Notes under the pieces: model-generated
Databases searched by the model: none
What the model was told of the DNA's origin: nothing
What the model saw: only the letters and a program-made list of their open reading frames with translations
Assembly: GCA_052139695.1 (NCBI GenBank)
Contig: JBKQWF010000309.1
Location: 1-64,000 of the forward strand
Direction: 5' to 3'
Length of the DNA: 64,000 nt
DNA from: PLGF01 sp052139695
GTDB taxonomy: Bacteria > Verrucomicrobiota > Verrucomicrobiia > Limisphaerales > Palsa-1400
In this document: positions 35,075 through 43,840 of the stretch, piece after piece
Numbering within the stretch: position 1 is the first letter of the stretch
Layout of the letters: each line of letters begins with the position of its first letter
Made by a program: the position numbers and the translations under genes

Positions 35075-36244
35075 ATGAATAATTCGCTGCGATTCGGCAG
35101 GGCGGAGCTGCCGCTCCGCCCAAATATTCCCCTCACCGGCAGACTTCGTGCGCCTTGCTGTAAACATAGAATGGGCGGAGCGGCAGCACCGCCCTACCAA
35201 TTTTCGTCGATCGCGGGCCTTGCGGTCATTCTCGCTCTCCTGCCCTCCATGGCGCGCTCGGCGGATGTGGCCAGCAATGCTCCGCCTCCGCTGCGCGAGC
35301 AAGCCAGGCGCAGGGCGCCGAACTCAAACGATGTTTTTTACGCGCTCGGCCCCGATTCCAAACCGATGGACGGCGTGCCGAAAGGGAAGTTTGTCGGACC
35401 AAAAATCATTCCGAGCAATGTCTTTCCCGGCACACAGCATACCTACTGGGTTTACGTGCCGGCGCAATACGACCCGGCGCAACCGACCGCGATCATGGTC
35501 TTCAATGACGGCCAGGCGATGATGGCCGAGCCAGGCGACGTGCAGGCGCAAAATGTCTTGGACAACCTGATCTTCCGGAGCGAGATACCGGTCATGCTGG
35601 GAGTCTTTATCAATCCGGGCCGCCGGCCAGATCAACCCGAACCGACCCCGCGCGACTGGGGTGATCGAAATTCCAACCGGCCGGAAGAATATAATCCCCC
35701 GACCGACAAATATGCCCGCGTCATCGTGGAGGAATTGATGCCCGCCTTGAAGAAGGATTACAACATTTCTCCCGATGCGGAACTGCACGGCATTATGGGG
35801 GCGAGTTCCGGGGGTTGCGCCGCGTTTTCGGTAGCGTGGTTTCGGCCCAATGATTTCCGCAAAGTCATTACGTTCGTCGGCAGCTTTACCGATCTGCGCG
35901 GCGAATACATTTATCCCGAACTCGTGGCGCAGAGCGAAAAGAAACCCATCCGCATTTTCATGCAGGACGGGCGGAACGACAACCGCCGTCCGCCGGAGGA
36001 ACACAACAAAGATTGGTTTTATCAAAACGTGCGTCTGATGAAAGCGTTGACTGAAAAAGGCTATGATCTCAACTATACTTGGGGCATCGGCAACCACGGA
36101 CAAAAACAGGGCGGTGCCATTTTCCCCGGTATGATGCGCTGGCTCTGGCGCGACCAACCGGTTTCCACCGACTCCACGGATCAGGTCGAGCGCTCTTTTC
36201 GCGGCCCGGCGGCACGTCCCGCCGAAGAACCGCCCAACAAATAA
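35075..36244 (+). CDS. Exported esterase of the enterochelin-esterase-like (Fes/D) type
   Basis: An alpha/beta hydrolase of up to 389 aa. Core: GTQHTYWVYVPAQYDPAQPTAIMVFNDGQA, LGVFINPG, nucleophile elbow IMGASSGGCAAF (Ser244 in full numbering), VITFVGSFTDLRG, IRIFMQDGRNDNRRP (acid) and WGIGNHGQKQGG (His). The start is unclear. From ATG 35075 the first about 40 residues are encoded by an inserted hairpin repeat (35096-35198), which separates the Met from the real signal peptide (AGLAVILALLPSMARSA). ATG 35171 lies inside the repeat. Export may therefore be impaired or use a repeat-derived n-region. The gene is followed 5 bases later by a second esterase. Confidence 0.85.
   Translation: MNNSLRFGRAELPLRPNIPLTGRLRAPCCKHRMGGAAAPPYQFSSIAGLAVILALLPSMARSADVASNAPPPLREQARRRAPNSNDVFYALGPDSKPMDGVPKGKFVGPKIIPSNVFPGTQHTYWVYVPAQYDPAQPTAIMVFNDGQAMMAEPGDVQAQNVLDNLIFRSEIPVMLGVFINPGRRPDQPEPTPRDWGDRNSNRPEEYNPPTDKYARVIVEELMPALKKDYNISPDAELHGIMGASSGGCAAFSVAWFRPNDFRKVITFVGSFTDLRGEYIYPELVAQSEKKPIRIFMQDGRNDNRRPPEEHNKDWFYQNVRLMKALTEKGYDLNYTWGIGNHGQKQGGAIFPGMMRWLWRDQPVSTDSTDQVERSFRGPAARPAEEPPNK
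35096..35198. repeat. Inverted pair of GGGCGGAGC hairpins inside an esterase 5' end
   Basis: The left hairpin GGGCGGAGC-TGCC-GCTCCGCCC (about 35099-35121) is mirrored by the right copy at 35173-35198, ending CCGCCCTACC. The pair spans codons 8-41 of the esterase frame. Confidence 0.85.
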
Positions 36245-36249
36245 ACCTC

Positions 36250-37359
36250 ATGAAGAACCGTTTGGTTGTACTTCTCGCTGCCGTTCTCGGCTTATCTCAG
36301 TTCGCCATCGCGCAAGCGCCGCCGGGCAATTCCACGGGCGCACCCGCTGTTTCCGCCACCGCACCGCTCCCTGCTCCCATGGGGATACCCAAGCCCGGTC
36401 CGACGAACGACGCCCCATACGCTCCCCAGGCCATTTTGCCAGGCGGTGTGGTGCTCACGCTTTATCCGCCCGGTTCGCCGTTCCTCAACATGGCGCGGGT
36501 GCGCGAGGCCGAGCAATACAACATGAGCCGCTCGGTCCCCGGACGGATCAACAGCATTGTCAACATCCACAACCCCTCGATTGAGGTCCATACAGTGGAT
36601 GGCGGTCTCAACACCGGCGCCGCCATCATCCTGGCGGCGGGTGGCGGCCACAGGACGCTCAACGTCGGCACTGAAGCGGCGGATTTTGTCCCCTACTTTT
36701 TTAATTATGGAGTCAACACGATCATCCTACGCAATCGCCTCCGCAGCGACGGCTACGAACCGCGCACCGACGCAGTGAATGACGCCTTGCAAGCCCTCCG
36801 CCTGGTGCGCGCTCACGCCAGGGATTGGCACATTGACCCGGACAAAATCGGCATCATGGGATTTTCCGCGGGAGCGGAATTGGCCGCTCCAGCGGCGATC
36901 TTCTTCGCGGACTTCGACAAAACGAACAACGCGCCTGGCGATCCTCTGGCCGGAATTTCTTCACGGCCCGATTTTGTCGGCATCATTTATCCTGGGCCCA
37001 GCCCGTTTGCGCGCGGGGGCAAGCCATCGATTCCCAGCAATACCCCGCCGGCTTTCATCACTTGCGCCGGCGCGGGCGACCGCGTTCATGCCATTTGGGC
37101 GGACGAGTATTTCAGCGCGATGTTGCGGGCGGGCATTCCGAACGTCGAAATGCACATTTACGGCAATGGCCGGCATCCGGGCGATCCGCTGAGCGACGGC
37201 AGCCACATGACCGGCGGGTTAACCGATCGCAATGGCATCCCCTTTGGCACCTGGCAAAACCGCTTCATCGACTGGTTCCGCGATCTCGGTTTCCTGCAAA
37301 AACCCGGCGTAGAAACCAAAGCCGCCCGTGATGTGAAAGTGTTTGCCAACCAGCCGTAA
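36250..37359 (+). CDS. Secreted alpha/beta-hydrolase (esterase/lipase)
   Basis: A 369 aa exported esterase (MKNRLVVLLAAVLGLSQFAIAQ signal peptide; ATG 36250 chosen over the open upstream frame). It shows the oxyanion-hole segment ILAAGGGHRTL (about 127-137), nucleophile elbow IMGFSAGAELAAP (Ser206), and the later acid and His segments (FITCAGAGDRVHAIWADEY; IYGNGRHPGDPLSDGSHMTGG). It resembles the BD-FAE / acetyl-xylan-esterase-like group. It sits in tandem with the previous esterase, suggesting joint action on an acylated plant or algal polymer (inference). Confidence 0.88.
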   Translation: MKNRLVVLLAAVLGLSQFAIAQAPPGNSTGAPAVSATAPLPAPMGIPKPGPTNDAPYAPQAILPGGVVLTLYPPGSPFLNMARVREAEQYNMSRSVPGRINSIVNIHNPSIEVHTVDGGLNTGAAIILAAGGGHRTLNVGTEAADFVPYFFNYGVNTIILRNRLRSDGYEPRTDAVNDALQALRLVRAHARDWHIDPDKIGIMGFSAGAELAAPAAIFFADFDKTNNAPGDPLAGISSRPDFVGIIYPGPSPFARGGKPSIPSNTPPAFITCAGAGDRVHAIWADEYFSAMLRAGIPNVEMHIYGNGRHPGDPLSDGSHMTGGLTDRNGIPFGTWQNRFIDWFRDLGFLQKPGVETKAARDVKVFANQP

Positions 37360-37439
37360 AGGTGAAGAATGGGCCGCCTTGAGTTTTTGGGATGGATTCT
37401 AATCATGAGGATTTTCCTGTTTGCCTATGGTCTGCAATT

Positions 37440-37472
37440 TCTCCGCGGTCTCCGCAGTGCCTCTGCGCGAGG
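37440..37472. repeat. CTCCGCGG-type degenerate direct repeats
   Basis: CTCCGCGGTCTCCGCAGTGCC-like units repeat about every seven to nine bases. They are the only structure seen in the short gap after the esterase, apart from the hairpin at 37557. Confidence 0.5.
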
Positions 37473-37527
37473 AAATCCGTGCTCAAGTCAGAAAAACGGG
37501 GTCAGAAAAATGAAAAGAAAATCGCTT

Positions 37528-38724
37528 TTATCGCTGCGGTTCACCGGGCAGCCCATGGTCGCCTCGGCGAGGCAACCCTACCCATTGCTGAAACTCTTCG
37601 TTGCCCAAGGTTTTCTGCGCGAGAAGCGCGTAGCCTTCGGTGAGCGGATGGCTGGCGTCGGCGTAGAGTTCGCTGGGCAGAACTTCCGGCGCGAGGTGAG
37701 GGACTTTGTTTTCTGTTAACCACGCCAGGACGCCTTCGCGCAGTTTGCGGTACGGCGGCAGGCTTTCCTGGGCAACCATGTGTTCGTTGAACGGGCCAAG
37801 AATGACAAAAACGTCATTGCCACGTTCACGCAGAGTCTTGACCACACGCCGAAATGCGCCCCACTGCAACGAGGTATCCAAACCGACCCACTCGAAGGGC
37901 GTGGCGCCGCCGTTTTGCGTCCACGATTTATGGCGAGGGCTTTTCGGACCGCGTTGCGAGTCGTCTGCCGGTGGGCCGGGGACGACGAGTGTGATTTGGG
38001 CGAGCGGGTCTTTGTAGCTGTTGGGATAGCGTGGCGGGTCATTGCCGTCATCTTCCAATGTCCAGTCAAGGATGCTTCTTTGTCCGAAATAAGCGCACTG
38101 CAAATGCTCCACCCAGGCGCTGAAGTTCAATTCCCGTTGCACGATAGCTTCCATCCGTTCGTTGGCGTCCGCTTTGTAGCAAGGAATGCGGGGAGAAAAC
38201 TGCGGGACCAGCCGCGAATGGTTGAACTTCTCCTCCTTGTCAATTTGCAAATCCGCCTTGGGGCTGCTCAACCAAAGCAGGTTGCAGTGGAGAATGATTT
38301 TGCGGTTTTTTAAAGCATGGCCGTAGCTGTCAACAAGCCCTTCCAGCGCGAGCGGAAAAAGGCCGTTGACCCCGCCGTTGACAAATCTGTTTGTCTGACC
38401 GGACTGGGCGTTTAAAAAATGCGGCCAGGTCCCATCCGGCAGAACATATTCGCCCCAGATGACCGAGTCCCCCAGCATGACAATGCCGCGCGGGTCGATT
38501 CGATCATCCAGCCGCCGCTGGTAGAGCCAGTAATCTTTGCTCAAATCGTAGGGGATGCGGTAATCCGGGCCGGTGTCGAAACGTTCCATGCCTTTCCAAA
38601 GCCAGGGCGTGAGCACGATAACGAGCAAAATAATTCCCAGCGCGAACAGGCACTGCCGGGTGTTGAGCCGCATCTCGTTGACCATTGGCGTTGCGGCGCG
38701 CGCCGCGTTGGGCGTTTTGTCCAT
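37528..38724 (-). CDS. Membrane-anchored SGNH hydrolase-like protein paired with an MBOAT acyltransferase
   Basis: A 398 aa protein starting MDKTPNAARAATP. One membrane anchor (LFALGIILLVIVLTPWLW, about 30-47) precedes an AlgX/AlgJ-like SGNH domain: block I GIVMLGDSVIWGEYVLPDGTWPHFL, GGVNGLFPLALEGLVDSYG, VFVILGPFNEHM, and block V-like LYADASHPLTEGYALLAQKTL (D..H). The last about 16 residues (PRRGDHGLPGEPQR) are read from a dispersed hairpin repeat. It follows the MBOAT gene by 2 bases, so the two form an O-acetylation module in which the MBOAT brings the acetyl group across the membrane and the SGNH protein transfers it. Confidence 0.82.
   Translation of the reverse strand: MDKTPNAARAATPMVNEMRLNTRQCLFALGIILLVIVLTPWLWKGMERFDTGPDYRIPYDLSKDYWLYQRRLDDRIDPRGIVMLGDSVIWGEYVLPDGTWPHFLNAQSGQTNRFVNGGVNGLFPLALEGLVDSYGHALKNRKIILHCNLLWLSSPKADLQIDKEEKFNHSRLVPQFSPRIPCYKADANERMEAIVQRELNFSAWVEHLQCAYFGQRSILDWTLEDDGNDPPRYPNSYKDPLAQITLVVPGPPADDSQRGPKSPRHKSWTQNGGATPFEWVGLDTSLQWGAFRRVVKTLRERGNDVFVILGPFNEHMVAQESLPPYRKLREGVLAWLTENKVPHLAPEVLPSELYADASHPLTEGYALLAQKTLGNEEFQQWVGLPRRGDHGLPGEPQR
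37555..37585. repeat. GGTAGGG-family hairpin within a coding end
   Basis: GGTCGCCTCGGCGAGGCAACCCTACCC can fold through GCCTC/GAGGC and carries the family end. It supplies the C-terminal codons of the SGNH protein on the minus strand. Confidence 0.75.
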
Positions 38725-38726
38725 GA

Positions 38727-40328
38727 TCAGAATTGGAAGTAGATGAACGCCCCGCCCCCCGAGGAAAACAGAAAGAGATAAATGGCCATAAACGCCGCGA
38801 TGCCCACTCGCACAAAACCGATGCGCAGCCATTCCCGATAGCGCGATTCGTAGAGGAATTGGTAGAGCCAAATCACCGCAATCAAGGCCAGCATCAGCCA
38901 CGGAATCTGCGGATCGGACCACACCGAGTTGAAAATGCGTCCGACGATCAGCCAGGCGTCACTGAGCGATTCAGCGCGGAAGAAAATCCAGGTAAAACAA
39001 ACGAAGATAAAGACTCCGATCTGCTTGAGAATCCGCGGGACTTGCTCGCGATAAAAGGCCGAACGTTCCAATTCGCGCGTCGCCATGACTCCGAAAGCGT
39101 GCAAAGCCCCCCAAATCGCGAAAGTCCAGGCCGCTCCATGCCAGATGCCGGAGAGGAGAAAAGTAATGAACAAGTTCCGGTAGGTATTAAAGACACCGTT
39201 CCGGTTGCCGCCGAGCGGAATATAAACATAGTCCCGGAACCAGGAGGAAAGACTGATGTGCCAGCGCCCCCAAAACTCGCCCAAGCCAGTGGAGAGATAC
39301 GGATTATTGAAGTTCAGAATGAGATTAAAGCCCAGCAACCGCGCCACGCCCCGAGCCATGTCCGTGTAGCCGCTGAAATCAAAGAAAATCTGCCAGGCGA
39401 AAGCGAACGTCGCCAGCATCAGCGCCGGCGCGCCAAACGCCTTAGGGTTGTCGTAGACCCGCTCGACGTAGAACGCCAGGTAGTTCGCGAGAGCCAGTTT
39501 TTTGAACAGGCCCACCAAAAAGAGGGACAAGCCGTCCGTAAAATTCTCCAGCCGGATGGGCGGGAATTCGCGAAATTGGGGAAGCAGATGCCTGGCGCGT
39601 TCAATGGGGCCCGCCATCAATTGCGGGAAAAAGCAAACGAAGGTGGCAAAGCGCAAAAAGTTGCGCTCCCTTTCCACATTGCCAAAATAGAAATCAATTG
39701 TGTAGCTCAGTGATTGAAAAGTGAAAAAGGAAATGCCAACGGGCAGCACGTAGGAAAATCCAAAGGGCATGAAGGTGGAGGGCTCCGGCAATTTCAACGA
39801 CCAGTGAGACCACGCGAAAAGGGCGTTCAGGTTTTCCACCACAAAATGGCCGTATTTAAAAAAGAGCAACAGCGCGAGGTTGTTCACCAGGCTGATCAGC
39901 AGCCAGATGCGCCGGTTGCTCAAGAGGGCGCCCAAGGCCATGAGCAGAACGATCACTCCGAATCCGGCCAGCGTTGGCCGAAGATTCGGCGGGCCCAAGA
40001 CCGCTGCCGCCACCAAAAGCGCGGTGGCGGCCATCGAGACCAGGAACGCTGTCTTCAGCACCCAATCATCGAATCGCAAGCGGAAAAGGCGGCCGGCAAC
40101 ATCGACCTTTCTTCCGCCGTGCGGACAGTGGTCCATGAGCGCGACTAGAAAATAATCCAAAACGGTCGAATAAAAGACCAGGAGCAGGTAATAAGGGTTC
40201 CACCAGCCGTAAAAGAAATACGAGGCGGCCATCAGCCAGGGAATCCACAACCGCGTCTTCCGCAACGAGTAGAAGACCGGCAGAACGATCAGCATGAAGA
40301 CCAGGAACGGCCAGGTGTGGAACAGCAT
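38727..40328 (-). CDS. MBOAT family O-acyltransferase (AlgI-like)
   Basis: A 533 aa polytopic membrane protein that moves acyl groups for exopolysaccharide or cell-wall modification. It has more than ten hydrophobic segments. Family blocks are PVGISFFTFQSLSYTIDFYFGN, FFPQLMAGPIERARHLLPQF, FDFSGYTDMARGVARLLGF, NFNNPYLSTGLGEFWGRWHISLSSWFRDYVYIPLGGNRNG and the active-site histidine block FLLSGIWHGAAWTF. It is longer than AlgI at the N-terminus by an extra membrane region (about 80-150). It is the first gene of the module with the SGNH protein. Confidence 0.95.
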   Translation of the reverse strand: MLFHTWPFLVFMLIVLPVFYSLRKTRLWIPWLMAASYFFYGWWNPYYLLLVFYSTVLDYFLVALMDHCPHGGRKVDVAGRLFRLRFDDWVLKTAFLVSMAATALLVAAAVLGPPNLRPTLAGFGVIVLLMALGALLSNRRIWLLISLVNNLALLLFFKYGHFVVENLNALFAWSHWSLKLPEPSTFMPFGFSYVLPVGISFFTFQSLSYTIDFYFGNVERERNFLRFATFVCFFPQLMAGPIERARHLLPQFREFPPIRLENFTDGLSLFLVGLFKKLALANYLAFYVERVYDNPKAFGAPALMLATFAFAWQIFFDFSGYTDMARGVARLLGFNLILNFNNPYLSTGLGEFWGRWHISLSSWFRDYVYIPLGGNRNGVFNTYRNLFITFLLSGIWHGAAWTFAIWGALHAFGVMATRELERSAFYREQVPRILKQIGVFIFVCFTWIFFRAESLSDAWLIVGRIFNSVWSDPQIPWLMLALIAVIWLYQFLYESRYREWLRIGFVRVGIAAFMAIYLFLFSSGGGAFIYFQF

Positions 40329-40397
40329 GACGGGGAGCCAGTTAGGTCATGGTAGTTAGCTCATCTCCCTACAGCGATTGGAACGGGATTGGGGAGC

Positions 40398-40539
40398 GCG
40401 ACCGTCCCGGTCGCTCCAGCCGGCGTCCCGCCGGCTGGCGTGGGACTCAAAATCGGTCAAGATTTGCTGAACCATATCAAGCTGATCAACGTGCTGATGC
40501 CTTCGGCGGGACGCCGAAGGCTGCGGTCGGGACGACCGC
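40398..40539. repeat. Inverted pair of two-hairpin GTCYC-loop elements
   Basis: Hairpins lie at 40398-40414 (GCGACC/GGTCGC, loop GTCCC), 40417-40437 (CAGCCGGC/GCCGGCTG, loop GTCCC), 40500-40520 (CCTTCGGC/GCCGAAGG, loop GGGAC) and 40523-40539 (GCGGTC/GACCGC, loop GGGAC). The last two are the opposite orientation. This is part of the 465-base gap 40329-40793, which contains repeats only. Confidence 0.88.
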
Positions 40540-40650
40540 GATCCCCGGAACGTATCCGCGACCGTTTCCCGAAAGTGGTGCCGGTTCTTCATTGGCGCAT
40601 CTTCACCCTCCCCGTTTTGCGGGGAGAAGGCTTGAAAGGTCCAAACTGCA

Positions 40651-40752
40651 GGGCGCGCTCGGAGAGCGCGCCCTACCCAAGCTGCCTGTTCGGGGCCCTT
40701 TTGGGACAGCTTCCGCCGAGGCGTCCTGGCGTCCCGGCGGGACGCCCCTACC
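40651..40752. repeat. Two GGTAGGG-family hairpins
   Basis: GGGCGCGCTC-GGA-GAGCGCGCCC (40651-40673) is a perfect 10-bp stem followed by TACCC. A second, GGCGTCCC-GGC-GGGACGCC (40729-40747), is followed by CCTACC. Both are oriented with CCCTACC to the right. Confidence 0.85.
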
Positions 40753-40793
40753 AGCCGAAGAGTTTCGTTTCCCACCCGGTTGGCAGCGCGGCC

Positions 40794-41720
40794 TCATTTC
40801 GAGTTCGATTTCAATTGTTGCAATTCCTCTGGGGAAATCCGGCGGACACAACGAAACCCGCAATAATCCGTGTAGAAACACGCATCCGTATCGCCGGTGC
40901 GCTGGCCTTGCCGAAAGGTGGCCCGGCACATGGCAGCGCTCGCCTTCCAAGAACCGCCGCGCATGACGCGTTTGACGTCCTTGCCCGGACTGGGGGGTCC
41001 ATGCGGATCGACCGGGGCGTTCTCCTGATAATAAGTGGGGCTATAGACGTCCTCGCACCATTCGGAGACGTTTCCGTACATGTCATACAATCCCCAAAGG
41101 TTGGGCTTCTTCTGTCCAACGGGATGGGTCTTTTCATCGGAATTATCCGCAAACCAGGCGTATTGCCGGAGCTTGTCCGGCTGCCCAAAATCGTAAGCCC
41201 CGTCCGTCCCGGCGCGACAGGCATATTCCCACTCGGCTTCCGTCGGCAGACGATAGCCGTTGGCAGAGTCATCGCACTCCCAATCCATCGTTTTTTCGTT
41301 ATAGCACGGTTTCAAACCTTCGAGCATCGACCGCTCGTTGCAGTACTGCTTCGCGTCCCGCCAGCGTACCCGTTCCACGGGCTTGTTTGGATTATCCTGC
41401 CAGTGCGAGGGGTTGGGCAATTGCACCTTGGTGAACATTTCATGGGTCACCGGATACTTGTCCATCATGAAACTGGTGAGCTTGATCTTGTGGGGCGGAC
41501 CTTCATCCGCGTTGCCCTGGCTCGTGCCCATCGTGAACTCGGCGCCTGGCAGATAAACCATTTCCACGCCCGATTTTGTCACCACTTCCACTCGTGCGGT
41601 TGGAAGGGAGGCTCCAGGCGGGGGGGCGCTTTTGGCGGGCCCTTCCGGGGAAGATTTGCCGCAGGAGCAGAGCAGAGCTAATCCCGCCGCCAGGCTGATG
41701 AGGCAAGCAGTTTTGACCAC
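40794..41720 (-). CDS. Formylglycine-generating-enzyme-like (SUMF1/DUF323) lipoprotein
   Basis: A 308 aa exported protein with a short hydrophobic N-terminus ending LLCSCG (probable lipidation at Cys20, though the lipobox is not perfect). The FGE-sulfatase fold follows: VEMVYLPGAEFTMGTSQGNADEGPPHKIKL, YPVTHEMFTKV, VERVRWRDAKQYCNERS, YRLPTEAEWEYACRAG, LWGLYDMYGNVSEWCEDVY, RVMRGGSWKASAAMCRATFR and CGFRCVRR. In this family only some members oxidise sulfatase cysteines; others bind ligands or are pseudo-enzymes. No sulfatase is in the window. It is 11 bases downstream of the TolB-like gene, same strand. Confidence 0.88.
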   Translation of the reverse strand: MVKTACLISLAAGLALLCSCGKSSPEGPAKSAPPPGASLPTARVEVVTKSGVEMVYLPGAEFTMGTSQGNADEGPPHKIKLTSFMMDKYPVTHEMFTKVQLPNPSHWQDNPNKPVERVRWRDAKQYCNERSMLEGLKPCYNEKTMDWECDDSANGYRLPTEAEWEYACRAGTDGAYDFGQPDKLRQYAWFADNSDEKTHPVGQKKPNLWGLYDMYGNVSEWCEDVYSPTYYQENAPVDPHGPPSPGKDVKRVMRGGSWKASAAMCRATFRQGQRTGDTDACFYTDYCGFRCVRRISPEELQQLKSNSK

Positions 41721-41731
41721 GGCCCCTCCCG

Positions 41732-42796
41732 TTAGTTGCTGTGCGGACGAAACCAGACGGACTCCTTATCGCTGAAACCGTTTGTTGTTAACATGGAGAA
41801 ATCGGCATCGGTCGCGTGGTTGAGATCGATGATTCTTGGCTCCGAGGCGGGCACAACTCCAATATTCCAACCTGGCGCATAGACGCCCATGATCTCACAG
41901 GCCGCTTGGAATGTCCCCACTTTGCTTAAATCTCCTTCGCCGTCAGGCCCGCGGCTGAAGCTGATAAATTGGCTGTCGGGCGACCATCTGGCATGATAAA
42001 TCTTATTGGTGGCGTCTTTGATCTGAATCCGCCACTCACCCACTTTTGGATCATCGGAATCGGTATCGATGGGCGCGGCCGCGATTTCATTATCGTTCGC
42101 GCCCCAGGCGACCTGTTTGCCATCGGGACTAAAGCGCGGCCGGCAACCCGGTATTTTCAGGTCGATGATCTTGTTGCCATGCGCTTCGATCAGCAAGATC
42201 GTGTGATCAAAGCCCATCCCGGCATGGACGGTGGAAACGATCCATTTGCCATTCGCGCTGAAATTGGGGTTATAAAGATGGTGCAAATTGGTGTAATTGG
42301 GGTGCGGCGTGACCTTGCCTGTCGCCAAATCGTAAAAATTCATCCCCTTGGTGTAGTAATCAATGACGTTAAACTTGGAATACTCCTGGTCGAGGTACCC
42401 GAGGACTTTGCCGTCCGGCGCCCAAAACGGTTCGCGGGCGTAGTCGGCGATTTTCTTGCGGTTCCGCCCGTCAATATCCATGACGTAGAGGCTGCGGACG
42501 GCTTCGCGCCCTTCGCCTTTGTCCGCCACAAAACACATCTTCGTTCCGTCTGGGGAGACCTGGGGGTAATGCTCATTGAGGTCCGGCGTTTTGGTCAGGT
42601 TCAGCGCGCCGGAGCCATCCGGGTTCATGACGAAGATTTCCCAATTGCCATTCACGTAGCTCTCGTAGGCGATTTTGAATGGCAGCGCCTTCAACCGTTC
42701 GCGCAACGGTTCAGTGTCCGAAGCGCGAGAGAATTGGGCCAGCGAAGCGAAAGCGGCCAGCAACCCAGCCACGCGAAAAAAAATTCCTCTCATCAT
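41732..42796 (-). CDS. Exported TolB-like beta-propeller protein
   Basis: A 354 aa protein starting MMRGIFFRVAGLLAAFASLAQFSRA (signal peptide; the open frame extends 54 codons further, without sense). The rest is WD40-like/TolB propeller repeats: FKIAYESYVNGNWEIFVMNPDGSGALNLTKTPDLNEHYPQVSPDGTKMCFVAD, SLYVMDIDGRNRKKIADYAREPFWAPDGKVLGY, PGCRPRFSPDGKQVAWGANDNEI and YHARWSPDSQFISFSRGPDGEGDL. It probably acts as a periplasmic binding scaffold. It forms a two-gene unit with the FGE-like lipoprotein, and that pairing suggests they act together at the envelope (inference). Confidence 0.85.
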   Translation of the reverse strand: MMRGIFFRVAGLLAAFASLAQFSRASDTEPLRERLKALPFKIAYESYVNGNWEIFVMNPDGSGALNLTKTPDLNEHYPQVSPDGTKMCFVADKGEGREAVRSLYVMDIDGRNRKKIADYAREPFWAPDGKVLGYLDQEYSKFNVIDYYTKGMNFYDLATGKVTPHPNYTNLHHLYNPNFSANGKWIVSTVHAGMGFDHTILLIEAHGNKIIDLKIPGCRPRFSPDGKQVAWGANDNEIAAAPIDTDSDDPKVGEWRIQIKDATNKIYHARWSPDSQFISFSRGPDGEGDLSKVGTFQAACEIMGVYAPGWNIGVVPASEPRIIDLNHATDADFSMLTTNGFSDKESVWFRPHSN

Positions 42797-43004
42797 GCGG
42801 AGCGAAAGTAAAAGGCGTCTCCCACGAGGTCGAGAAAAATCGCTGAGATGAAGGAGAAGGAACGAGTCCAACTTTTGTATCGAATTGCAATGGCTTGTAG
42901 CGCAACAAGTTGCACCCGAGCCATCGGCCACCGGCTGGTGAGGAACTGCATGGAGCAAGTAGGCATCGCAAGCGGAATCCTAGCAGGCGTTTGGATGATC
43001 TTTA

Positions 43005-43098
43005 TTGACCGGAGCGTTCCGTAGAGGTCAGATTCTTGTAATCGCCGACTTTCCGGGTAGCATCGATTTCAAAAACAATGGCAGCGGCAAGCGGAAGG
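43005..43098 (+). promoter_or_regulatory. Candidate promoter and clear ribosome site of the DuOB-DUF488 cassette
   Basis: In the 309-base gap 42797-43105, TTGACC (43005-43010) and TCAGAT (43028-43033) are spaced 17 bases apart. This is a weak promoter match. The Shine-Dalgarno GGAAGG (43093-43098), 7 bases before ATG 43106, is one of the few convincing ones in the window. The rest of the gap shows no gene. Confidence 0.4.
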
Positions 43099-43105
43099 TC
43101 CTTGT

Positions 43106-43840
43106 ATGCCTGAAACAAAATACATCTTGATTTTGGCGAATTCGATCCGCCCGGGAGGACATTGCGTGGCAGGAAAAATGGCGACCCCGCTCGCCAATGG
43201 GCTTTATGACGTAAGTGAGCGTTGGATTCGCCTTGTTGATCCGAAGAATTCGAAAGGAGGCGTTCCCTACGAATGCACTCTGTGCCAAGGAACCAAACCA
43301 GTTCGACCTCTTGACATTATCAAGGTTGTATTATTGGAATCATGTGGCAATCCAGATCATCCAGAAGATTGGTATTTTGATCGGTCACAGTCTTGGCAAG
43401 TCGAAAGTAATTTTGCGAAAAGATCTCTTCCAGCGATCATGGACACGCCCGCAACTCTTTGGCATGATGGTATCGCATCTAACGCCGTATCTGCTGGCTT
43501 CCTCCGCACCATGAAACCGCATCCATTCAGCATTTGCCTCATTTCGGCCCCAGCAAAGATGGACTTTTCTTTTTGGAAAAAACCCTTCCGGGACCATAAT
43601 ACCGGTCAGGACAAGACTAAATATGTTCGTGACTTATCATTTAATCGCGCCGGTATTTATCATGAGTTTTCTGTTACCGACCCAGAATTCATGAAGCGCC
43701 ATAAAATATGGGACCGAATGACCGAGATGCCGCAGATTATGAGAATCACGGATACGTCCAATTATTTTCTCTGTTTGAGCCTTGGGCTGGCATTTAACGA
43801 ACGCCAATATAAAATTAGCGCAACTATTTTTGAGCCGTGA
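43106..43840 (+). CDS. DuOB-like (dual OB-fold) protein, first gene of a DUF488 cassette
   Basis: A 244 aa soluble protein. The start (KYILILANSIRPGGHCVAGK) and GLYDVSERWIRLVD match my recollection of the dual-OB domain family (pattern ILANSxR..GRCVAGK, then WIRPV), whose genes often sit beside DUF488. OB folds usually bind nucleic acid. There are Cys residues in YECTLCQGTKP that might bind metal. No enzyme motif, membrane segment or signal is evident. The gene is AT-richer than both its neighbours, which suggests transfer. Its TGA overlaps the next ATG by one base (TGATG), so the two are made together. The family name is from memory; an HMM search would decide. Confidence 0.6.
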   Translation: MPETKYILILANSIRPGGHCVAGKMATPLANGLYDVSERWIRLVDPKNSKGGVPYECTLCQGTKPVRPLDIIKVVLLESCGNPDHPEDWYFDRSQSWQVESNFAKRSLPAIMDTPATLWHDGIASNAVSAGFLRTMKPHPFSICLISAPAKMDFSFWKKPFRDHNTGQDKTKYVRDLSFNRAGIYHEFSVTDPEFMKRHKIWDRMTEMPQIMRITDTSNYFLCLSLGLAFNERQYKISATIFEP

